Source: Methylococcaceae bacterium
GTDB taxonomy: Bacteria > Pseudomonadota > Gammaproteobacteria > Methylococcales > Methylomonadaceae
DNA: 33,079 bases
Direction: 5' to 3'
Assembly (NCBI GenBank): GCA_030626845.1
Contig: DAOUTG010000022.1
Span: 1 to 33,079, forward strand
Part shown: piece by piece, positions 27,501 through 33,079 of the stretch
How positions within the stretch are numbered: position 1 is the first letter of the stretch
How the letters are laid out: each line of letters opens with the position of its first letter
The notes under the pieces: generated by a model
The model's database searches: none
Told to the model about the DNA's origin: nothing
Seen by the model: only the letters and a program-made list of their open reading frames with translations
Made by a program: the position numbers and the translations under genes

Positions 27501-29534
27501 AAAATCGGCGCGTTAGATACCTTATTATTGGATAAGAAAAATTATCATTCAATGAATAGTGGCGATGACGCGTGTTCAGGCTCTGGTGAAAAAACGGTGA
27601 TTCATTTGTTTACCAGTACGGTAACAGCACTCATGCAGTCACGGGTTAAAAAACATTTAACCCATATTGACTCACTCATTGTCGGGATGGAAAAACATAT
27701 TCGTCTTAAACTCGCTGAAAATTTAGACATCACCGATATAGAAGCCATAGAAGCGGCGATTGAAGCCAATAAAAATGTCGATTTAACTTTATCTAAATTA
27801 AGCATTGCGTTAGATGAAGGCAAACCTAGCCAACCGATTGATAGCGAATGGTTAAAATGGGCATCTCAAATTGTCGCTAAATTAAAACATTTGAAATGGC
27901 AATATACTCAAGGTTCAACAGGTAATGGTCGTGCAGAAATGGGGATTACTAATAGCACAGGCTGTAATTCGGTTTGGGGTTCAACCTACCCGTTTAACCC
28001 TTATCCATTCCCGTGGGCCAATAATTTATTTCAAGATGCTCCGTCGTTAGCGATGGGAATTTTTGAAGGCCACATGGTCAAAATGGCGGAAGGTTTTAAA
28101 GCCATTCGGATGGCTGAATTAGAAATTGCAGGAAAATATAATAAAGAAGAGTCCGATCATTTCTTTACTTATTTTGATTGGCATCAATTTAGCGAAGATG
28201 AATATTTATTATCTCCGCCTGTGGTTTCTATTGGTGGGGATGGGGCGATGTATGACACTGGTTTCCAAAACTTATCACGCTGCATTATGTCAGGTATGCC
28301 GATTAAAGTTTTAATTTTGGATACCCAAGTGTATTCTAATACGGGCAGTCAAGCGTGTACCTCTGAGTTTATTGGACAGGTCTCTAATATCGCACCTTAT
28401 GGCAAAGAATGGAAAGGTAAAATCGAACGCCGCAAAGAAATGGGCTTAATTTTGATGGCACATCGAACCGCGTTCACTTTGCAAAGTTCGATTGCCCATA
28501 CCAATCATTTATTAGAAGGCTATATTGATGGCTTAAATTATCGAGGGCCTGCGGTATTTAATATTTATGCGGTCTGCCAACTGGAACATGGGGTGGCCGA
28601 TGATGCCGCTGAAAAACAAAGTAAATTAGCGGTTGAAGCCCGCGCCTATCCCTTAATGACATTTGATCCCCGCTTAGGCGATAACTGGGATACCAGTATG
28701 TCACTACAAGGTAATCCTGATTTAGACAAAGACTGGACGAGTTACACCTTAAACTATGTTGATGAATACGGCATGGATGGCTCAATGGACATTTCGTTGA
28801 CCTTTGCTGATTGGGCATTAACTGAAGGACGTTTTCATAAACATTTCAAAATCGTCCCCCCGTCACAGTGGAATGATGACATGGTTGAAATTGCCGACTT
28901 TATTGATTTATCAGATGAAGAAAAAGCCGAACATATTGCCTTTCTTCACGCGGTACATCCTGAAACCAACACTTTAATTCGAGTAGTGATTGATCCTGAA
29001 ATTGTTCATTCAACCATTGAACGTCGTGATTTTTGGCGGACACTGAAAGGCATTGCGGGCTTAAATAGAGAAGTCGTTGACCCCGTCGCGATTGCGGCAC
29101 AAGCAAAAGCAGAAGTCGCACAAAGTTTAGCAGCCAGTTTAATGAACTTAGCAGGTGGAGAAGGTCAGAGTTTAACCGATTTTATTACCGCTACCCCTGT
29201 AGTTGGAACTACGCCTGTGATAGCCACAATGCCAGCCGCGTCAACAGCAACGGCTGCACCTCCCCCCGCACAAGCGCAAAGTGGACATGATGCGGTTTGG
29301 ATAGAAACACCTGATTGCACCACTTGTGATGAATGTGTGGATATTGCCCCTGCTATGTTCAAATATAATGCGGATAAAAAAGCGGTGGTAATAGACCCAA
29401 CCGCAGGAACGTATGAGCAAATTGTTAAAGCGGCTGAGAAATGTACCGCCGTGATTATTCACCCCGGAAGCCCTTGGAATCCTGATGAGAAAAATTTAGA
29501 GAAATTAATTAAACGCGCTGAAAAATTTCAATAA
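24561..29534 (+). CDS. nifJ: Large pyruvate/2-oxoacid:ferredoxin oxidoreductase with C-terminal ferredoxin domain
   Basis: A 1657-residue NifJ/PFOR-type enzyme (usual length near 1200) that cleaves a 2-oxoacid, probably pyruvate, to acyl-CoA and CO2 and reduces ferredoxin or flavodoxin. Order: pyrimidine-binding domain (FPITPSTD), transketolase-C-like and gamma domains (VRMHSVGGWGAITMGK), two 4Fe-4S motifs CxxCxxCxxxC (Cys791-801 and Cys927-937), TPP domain (GDG 1226-1228, VYSNTGSQ), an Ala/Pro linker and a ferredoxin-like module (Cys1586, 1589, 1592, 1628). The proximal cluster retains Cys1005, Cys1135 and Cys1339, but the expected fourth Cys (CxGC) is Ser1008. Extra segments lie between the ferredoxin motifs and between Cys1005 and Cys1135. 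ATG 24561 fits the family start; GTG 24498 would add 21 residues. G+C is visibly higher than in its neighbours. Confidence 0.88.
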   Translation: MAFFNKSKTPKEIKYPGIRMAMDGNAAVVMCERESSDAAGAFPITPSTDMGEYWAEEKSKGHLNISGRPLIFVEPEGEHAAAAITAGMSMSGLRATNFSSSQGVAYMHESLYAAVGKRLPYVLNIACRAITKASLNLHCGHDDYHCIDDTGFIQIFAKDNQEVADLNVIARKVAELALNPVALGQDGFLTSHLIEALNLPERELIEEFLGKPDDIINCPTPAQRILYGASRRRVPELWNVDKPMMSGVMQNQESYMQSVAAQRPYFFDHVEAFIEESMDEWFELTGRRYHRMGEYRCEDAEYLIIAQGSVIHTAEAVADYLRETKAIKLGVVNMRVFRPFPGDLISNVCKGRKGITIMERTDQPLAEDLPLIREIRTAMTKGFENGHSKENPFPKYASYTKTTDSSPLYSACFGLGSRDLQPEGIIAAVENMLSDGLHKKFFYLGIEFTRETAYSPKQEIQQQSVTDAYPDIRNLALKGSENPNLMPKDAVTVRMHSVGGWGAITMGKNLAMTLFDLLDYNIKANPKYGSEIKGQPTTYYLSASSKPIRIACEYAHVDVVISPDPNVFTHSNPLAGLSDNGVFIIQSDLDSPEKVWRTFPRFAQQYITDKKINVSYLDGFKIAREETQHADLQFRMQGIAFQGAFFESSPIAKNAGKTKEEILQAIHDSISKKFASQGEQIIEDNFRTVQRGFSETQHLDISTLTVGDVESWTERVEATAPLMLLQKPANDEPLSDIHRFFEQTGSNYINGRVDNLADPFLATSIIPAATGIYRDMTQIRFEHPEWIAENCTACGDCYAMCPDSAIPGLINTVGEVFETNIKRIEKTGKTVKHLRRAIRLVEKKYHAITADKSEGTNLNPVFAKAVGETIKEYPEAEREEVTLEFNWFKEAMGDFKFALTKPYHDAINKRTPNQGGLFSITINPMTCKGCMECVEVCDDDALKPVEQTRESIKTLRDDWEYWNDLPTSNPKYKRIDDLDEKIGALDTLLLDKKNYHSMNSGDDACSGSGEKTVIHLFTSTVTALMQSRVKKHLTHIDSLIVGMEKHIRLKLAENLDITDIEAIEAAIEANKNVDLTLSKLSIALDEGKPSQPIDSEWLKWASQIVAKLKHLKWQYTQGSTGNGRAEMGITNSTGCNSVWGSTYPFNPYPFPWANNLFQDAPSLAMGIFEGHMVKMAEGFKAIRMAELEIAGKYNKEESDHFFTYFDWHQFSEDEYLLSPPVVSIGGDGAMYDTGFQNLSRCIMSGMPIKVLILDTQVYSNTGSQACTSEFIGQVSNIAPYGKEWKGKIERRKEMGLILMAHRTAFTLQSSIAHTNHLLEGYIDGLNYRGPAVFNIYAVCQLEHGVADDAAEKQSKLAVEARAYPLMTFDPRLGDNWDTSMSLQGNPDLDKDWTSYTLNYVDEYGMDGSMDISLTFADWALTEGRFHKHFKIVPPSQWNDDMVEIADFIDLSDEEKAEHIAFLHAVHPETNTLIRVVIDPEIVHSTIERRDFWRTLKGIAGLNREVVDPVAIAAQAKAEVAQSLAASLMNLAGGEGQSLTDFITATPVVGTTPVIATMPAASTATAAPPPAQAQSGHDAVWIETPDCTTCDECVDIAPAMFKYNADKKAVVIDPTAGTYEQIVKAAEKCTAVIIHPGSPWNPDEKNLEKLIKRAEKFQ

Positions 29535-29561
29535 ACATCTTCTTGTTTAAGAGATAAACAC

Positions 29562-29587
29562 TAGAGGCGCGTAGTATCGCGCCTCTA
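29562..29587. terminator. Bidirectional terminator between nifJ and dacB
   Basis: A perfect 10-bp G+C-rich stem (TAGAGGCGCG / CGCGCCTCTA) with a 6-base loop lies in the 56-base gap between two convergent stops. It is followed by TATTTATATATTTT on the plus strand and preceded by T/A-rich sequence for the minus strand, so it can end both transcripts. Confidence 0.85.
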
Positions 29588-29590
29588 TAT

Positions 29591-31156
29591 TTATATATTT
29601 TGTTTAACTGTCCATTCAATAAGTTTGTTATGTACGGCTAGAACCTTGCTTTTTGCATTTGAACCATTATGTAAGATAGCGACAATATACATTTTTCCAT
29701 TGTTCGCTGTTACATAACCTGCAATACATCTTGAATCACGCAATGTTCCCGTTTTCATAAAACTTTTTTTAGCCGCAATTGTTCCACGCATCCGTCGTCT
29801 TAATGTGCCATCAACGCCCATAATCGGTAGTGATTTCAGTAAATGGTTTTTATTAGGACTTTTATAAGCATCTAATAATAATTCACCAATTTGACGTGCT
29901 GAGATTCTACTCGTTCGACTTAATCCTGACCCATTTTCAATCTGTAATTTTGAAAAATCTAAGCCTCGACTTAAATACCATTGTTTAATTTTATCAGCCC
30001 CTTTTTTAAGGGTTGCAGGTGTCCCTGCTTTTGCGGCAATACTTAAAAATAACTGTCGCGCCATGACGTTATTACTTTTTTTATTAATTAAAGGTAATAT
30101 CTCTTTAACTGCTTTACCTTTAATGCGATATAACAAGTGAGCATTATTAGGAATTTTAGCAACGATTAATTTTTTACCTTCAATTGAGCCACCCATTTCC
30201 GTTGTCCATATTTTCCTAAAACTTCCGTTGACCATATTAACGGCTTTAGAAATAACAATCGTATATTTTCGTTGACTGCAACGGCTTGAAAGTGAACCAT
30301 TAAAGTGAATTGCTTTTTTTTGTGCTTTAGATTTTACACTCATTACAGGACTTGCATAACGCCCTCGACACTTTACATTTTTAAGTTTTACATGATTAAC
30401 CAAAGTAACATTTTCATCAGGATAAAGTGAAATAAGACCCGCAGATTTAGATTTTGGGGTGAGATATAATTCGCTTATACCTTCGTTATAAAGAAGTGCA
30501 TCAGGTAACGCATTGTATTTAGCATAAGTTTTACCATCAAAATCTCCCGCACTTTTTTTATTAGGTGAAAAATAAGTATTATCAAGCACTAAATTACCTG
30601 TGATTTTCTTAATACCACTGGTTCGTAATCCTTTAAGTAATAATCTTAAATCATTGGGTTTAAAATTAGGATAGCCATAACCTTTTAAATATAAATTACC
30701 CTTCAAAACTCCTTTTTCAATAGAACCTGTTTTATAAAGTTCAATCGGCCAGTGATAATTTGAACCTAACACACCTAAAGCCGCATAAGTTGTCACTAAT
30801 TTCATTACGGAAGCAGGATTCCTAGGGACATCTGCATTAAAAGTTAATAAAGGTCTAGAGCTTTTTACTTCATGAATATAAGCGCTCATGCCTTTTCCAC
30901 TAATCTTTTTAGAACGTAGTAAATCAATAATTTCTTTTGGAAGTTTTGTTAATAATCCAGAGAGTGGTTTTTTGATTTTTATTTTTTTAACTTGTGCTAC
31001 AGGTATTTTTTTTTGCTGTACCTTAGTTTGAATTTGAGTATTTTCTTTTATAGCATGAGACTCTGGAATAACAGGCGTACTCGTACAAGCCATTTCTACT
31101 AAGCCTAAAAAAAAGACGAGTAAGAAACTTTTTAAAATTGTTTTTGATATAGTCAT
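29591..31156 (-). CDS. dacB: D-alanyl-D-alanine carboxypeptidase/endopeptidase, PBP4 type (S13)
   Basis: From ATG 31156 the product has 521 residues. All three penicillin-binding motifs are present: SVMK (Ser116, Lys119), SNN (361-363) and KTG (468-470). The long insertion between SxxK and SxN is typical of family S13 (DacB/PBP4), which trims D-Ala and opens peptide cross-links in the periplasm. The N-terminus MTISKTILKSFLLVFFLGLV is a signal sequence; EMAC follows and could be an imperfect lipobox. A basic, Lys-rich linker (about 40-70) leads into the enzyme domain. The longer frame from 31261 adds 35 charged residues and overlaps the hepT stop, so I reject it. A strong terminator separates it from convergent nifJ. 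Confidence 0.9.
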   Translation of the reverse strand: MTISKTILKSFLLVFFLGLVEMACTSTPVIPESHAIKENTQIQTKVQQKKIPVAQVKKIKIKKPLSGLLTKLPKEIIDLLRSKKISGKGMSAYIHEVKSSRPLLTFNADVPRNPASVMKLVTTYAALGVLGSNYHWPIELYKTGSIEKGVLKGNLYLKGYGYPNFKPNDLRLLLKGLRTSGIKKITGNLVLDNTYFSPNKKSAGDFDGKTYAKYNALPDALLYNEGISELYLTPKSKSAGLISLYPDENVTLVNHVKLKNVKCRGRYASPVMSVKSKAQKKAIHFNGSLSSRCSQRKYTIVISKAVNMVNGSFRKIWTTEMGGSIEGKKLIVAKIPNNAHLLYRIKGKAVKEILPLINKKSNNVMARQLFLSIAAKAGTPATLKKGADKIKQWYLSRGLDFSKLQIENGSGLSRTSRISARQIGELLLDAYKSPNKNHLLKSLPIMGVDGTLRRRMRGTIAAKKSFMKTGTLRDSRCIAGYVTANNGKMYIVAILHNGSNAKSKVLAVHNKLIEWTVKQNI

Positions 31157-31226
31157 AAAGGTAGATTCAGGTTGTTTTTTAAATCGAATATTTTTTTTCC
31201 TATCGGTATAAATACCGATTAACGAT

Positions 31227-31712
31227 TTACGTTTCCAACCAACCTCTTTTTTGTAATTCATTCTTTAATTTTTTACTTGTATTGGTAAGTGTTAAAACAA
31301 AACCCTGAGCTATCTGAATAGCAGAAACCAGTATGTCTAAATCTTCAATATAATCATGCACCATTTGATTACGCAAGTGTTTAATTTCCTGCCATTCATC
31401 GGCCGATGTTATCCATTCTAAACGTTCCGCAGTATCAAGATTATCTATTAATGAAGCTTGTTTTTGACCTAAAGCATTCAATAGTTGGGGAATAAATTTA
31501 TCGCCTAATGTGTCTTGAAGACGTGAAAAACGAGAAACAAAAGCTTCAAGCGTTTCAGATAAATCATCATTATCTATAAGATTTTCAGCCTTTTTTAATG
31601 AAAAAGGCTCAACAAAGAGTCTTTTGGTCGTTTTATTAAGATAAAAAGATTCTCGTTCGACTACGCGTGAAAGAAATTGGAGACGTTGCTTTGTATGATC
31701 TTTTATATTCAT
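31227..31712 (-). CDS. hepT: HEPN-domain toxin of a MntA/HepT pair
   Basis: A 161-residue helical protein. RNQMVHDY at 114-121 is the Rx4HxY motif of HEPN toxins: Arg114 and His119 are the predicted RNase residues, and Tyr121 is the residue that the partner nucleotidyltransferase adenylylates in the Shewanella HepT/MntA system. Length is somewhat above the usual 130-140. Its start overlaps the end of the MNT gene by 4 bases (ATGA-type), so antitoxin is translated first. It probably cleaves RNA when free of its antitoxin and may act in phage defence or plasmid/genomic-locus maintenance. dacB lies 70 bases downstream and may receive read-through. Confidence 0.85.
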   Translation of the reverse strand: MNIKDHTKQRLQFLSRVVERESFYLNKTTKRLFVEPFSLKKAENLIDNDDLSETLEAFVSRFSRLQDTLGDKFIPQLLNALGQKQASLIDNLDTAERLEWITSADEWQEIKHLRNQMVHDYIEDLDILVSAIQIAQGFVLTLTNTSKKLKNELQKRGWLET

Positions 31713-32008
31713 AACCGTATCCCTGTTGATTTTGCATGTTCATGAATAGGAAATTTCAATAAATTAGGTGAGGTAAGGCGTATATCAACCTGTCGTCCTT
31801 CCATTGAGCGAGATATTCTAGCGGATAAGCGTGCAATAAGCCATGCAGGGCTATCAACAACATTAGGTAATTCAACTAATAAATCAACATCCCCCCCTAG
31901 TTTGCTATCATCAATACGAGAGCCAAATAAAATAACCGAAGCCTCTTCACCTGCTAATTCAGTAATTATTTTTTTAATCGTTTGATGTTGTATAGGTGTA
32001 ATTCGCAT
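31709..32008 (-). CDS. mntA: Minimal nucleotidyltransferase antitoxin (MntA)
   Basis: A 99-residue minimal nucleotidyltransferase. The signature LFGSR...GGDVDLLVEL gives Gly29-Ser30, then nine residues, then Asp40 and Asp42; a third acidic residue, Asp75 in GRQVDIRL, completes the expected metal-binding triad. In characterised pairs this enzyme adds AMP units to the HEPN toxin tyrosine and so silences it. It is the first gene of the pair, and its stop overlaps the hepT start by 4 bases. The intact triad and the intact Rx4HxY target in the neighbour suggest a working system. Confidence 0.87.
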   Translation of the reverse strand: MRITPIQHQTIKKIITELAGEEASVILFGSRIDDSKLGGDVDLLVELPNVVDSPAWLIARLSARISRSMEGRQVDIRLTSPNLLKFPIHEHAKSTGIRL

Positions 32009-32192
32009 AAAAATAATAATTTTTAAGTTGAAATATAATTGTAACGTGCTTGAGTTATTTTAGATACAATTTACCCATTTAACATAGCAATAGAAATTAT
32101 AATTATTATGCGAACAATATCACGCTTAATCTGTAGAAGAAGCTTTCCATTAAGCTATGAAGTAGTTATGATAGACGACAAGGAAATGTAGA

Positions 32193-32220
32193 TATAATTA
32201 AAACAAGACTTTAGTTTTAA
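32193..32220 (+). promoter_or_regulatory. Candidate -10 box and 5' UTR hairpin for the DUF4214 gene
   Basis: TATAAT at 32193-32198 lies 58 bases before the start of the plus-strand gene. Directly after it, TTAAAAC (32198-32204) and GTTTTAA (32214-32220) form a 7-bp stem with a 9-base loop. The -35 region is poor. The rest of the 247-base divergent gap from mntA is AT-rich without a clear gene. Confidence 0.4.
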
Positions 32221-32255
32221 CTACTTCTTTAACTTTAACTTCAAGGAATACTAAA

Positions 32256-33079
32256 ATGGCTATAACAACAGCACAAGCAGATAAAGTACTAGAACTTTAC
32301 AGTGCGTACTTTAATCGTGCCGCCGACGCAGACGGTTTTACATTTTGGCAAAATTCATTTCAATCTTATTCTGACAATGCACCTGTTAGCATCACAACAG
32401 ATGTTGATAAAGAAGCTTACTCATTACAAAAGATTATTAGTGATATGGCAAACTCTACTGAATATAATGAGCTATATCCTTTAACCCAATCAACCACTAT
32501 TTTTGTGGATGCAATTTATGATAATCTTTTAAATCGTCCGTCAGATGCTGAGGGACTAGCTTTTTGGTCAGGACACATTGATGCCGAAACAATGACCAAA
32601 GAAGAAGCTATTTTAAATATGATTGCAGGGGCTAAAGCCAATACTACTGATCAAGGTATTGCTGATGCTGCCTTAATTACTAATAAAAATGCGGTTTCTA
32701 AATATTTTGCGGAAACTTTAAAATCAAACGATTTATTGTTAGCAAACAGTGCTTTCTCAGGAGTAACGAGTGATGCTGAAACGGTTACAACTGCAAAAGC
32801 TACCTTAGATACGGCTGTAAATGTAGGAGAGACCATTGCCTTAACAACAGGGATTGATTTAGGCGCGTCATTTACAGGGACGGCGGCTAATGAGACATTC
32901 GTAGGTACATCAGATGGAACAAATTCAACTATAAACTTAGGAGATTCACTTGATGGGGGGGCTGGAACAGATACCTTAAAAATAATTTCCAGTTTAAATG
33001 GTGCTATCCCTTCAATAGTGACTAAAGATATTGAAGACTATGTGATTACTAATTCAGGTGCAGGCACTTTTGCTATTTC
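32256..33079 (+). CDS. DUF4214 / RTX-like secreted surface protein, partial (C-terminus beyond the window)
   Basis: An open frame of 274 codons reaches the right edge without a stop. AAGGAA lies 7 bases before ATG 32256. There is no N-terminal signal peptide. Two DUF4214 motifs are visible: LYSAYFNRAADADGFTFW (14-31) and IYDNLLNRPSDAEGLAFW (88-105), the Y...NR..D..G..FW pattern. An acidic, Thr/Ala-rich region follows, with an RTX-like DGGAGTDTLKI (233-243). Proteins of this build are often large calcium-binding S-layer or adhesin proteins exported by type I secretion through a C-terminal signal. The lack of a Sec signal fits that route. Composition (many Asp and Thr, almost no Cys) agrees. 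Final size and export partner cannot be seen here. Confidence 0.85.
   Translation, partial: MAITTAQADKVLELYSAYFNRAADADGFTFWQNSFQSYSDNAPVSITTDVDKEAYSLQKIISDMANSTEYNELYPLTQSTTIFVDAIYDNLLNRPSDAEGLAFWSGHIDAETMTKEEAILNMIAGAKANTTDQGIADAALITNKNAVSKYFAETLKSNDLLLANSAFSGVTSDAETVTTAKATLDTAVNVGETIALTTGIDLGASFTGTAANETFVGTSDGTNSTINLGDSLDGGAGTDTLKIISSLNGAIPSIVTKDIEDYVITNSGAGTFAI

Noticed and set aside
28558-29462. Several minus-strand open frames opposite the end of nifJ
   Set aside because: They are antisense to clear TPP-domain and ferredoxin-domain coding sequence and have low-complexity products.
31157-31261. N-terminal extension of DacB by 35 residues
   Set aside because: It is charged, would place the signal sequence internally and overlaps the hepT stop; ATG 31156 gives a proper signal sequence.
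32108-32191. 27-codon plus-strand frame (MRTISRLICRRSF...)
   Set aside because: No good ribosome-binding site, no recognisable protein, and it lies in the leader/promoter region of the DUF4214 gene.

Overview
The window looks like a chromosomal piece of a low-G+C gammaproteobacterium. The evidence is the two-subunit type of glycyl-tRNA synthetase (beta chain), an lptD-surA block with amgK-murU beside it (an arrangement also known from Pseudomonas), a RecBCD-type RecD, an RbgA/YlqF-like GTPase and long-form SerA. The very large 2-oxoacid:ferredoxin oxidoreductase and the DUF4214/RTX-like surface protein recall methanotrophs (Methylococcales) or sulfur-oxidising gammaproteobacteria, but I cannot fix the genus from the sequence alone.

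Layout. 1-2788 (minus strand): serine synthesis, serA ... serB-like (cut by the window edge), with a PD-(D/E)XK nuclease of Rpn type between them. 2974-5257 (plus): purB and rbgA/ylqF, a tight pair. 5273-7545 (minus): recD followed by a Uma2-type nuclease. 7704-12381 (plus): a four-gene envelope cluster of a membrane-anchored solute-binding/OmpA fusion, a two-helix membrane coiled-coil protein, a TelA-family protein and a secreted solute-binding protein of the 'urea carboxylase region' type, with no ABC permease or ATPase. 12443-13342 (minus): argB. 13394-15524 (plus): an RnfD/NqrB-like membrane protein translationally overlapped with a DUF2330 secreted protein. 15589-21784 (minus): lptD-surA-glyS. 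21884-23595 (plus): amgK-murU, MurNAc recycling. 23596-24560: an AT-rich gene-poor stretch holding a long palindrome, a broken small gene and a structured leader-like element. 24561-29534 (plus): a 1657-residue pyruvate/2-oxoacid:ferredoxin oxidoreductase with its own C-terminal ferredoxin domain. 29591-32008 (minus): dacB (PBP4-type) preceded by a MntA/HepT (MNT/HEPN) toxin-antitoxin pair. 32256 to the right edge (plus): the start of a DUF4214/RTX-like secreted protein.

How it fits together. Much of the window is cell-envelope biology: LPS export (LptD), outer-membrane chaperone (SurA), peptidoglycan recycling (AmgK, MurU), peptidoglycan trimming (DacB), an OmpA-type peptidoglycan-binding sensor candidate and a TelA/XpaC-like pair. 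The best candidates for undescribed biology are the 7704-12381 cluster (solute-binding domains with no transporter, joined to OmpA and TelA modules), the enlarged oxidoreductase that has lost one expected proximal-cluster cysteine and carries a roughly 100-residue insertion at that site, the RnfD-like/DUF2330 pair, and two striking palindromic elements, one of them a two-hairpin cruciform at 15535-15581.
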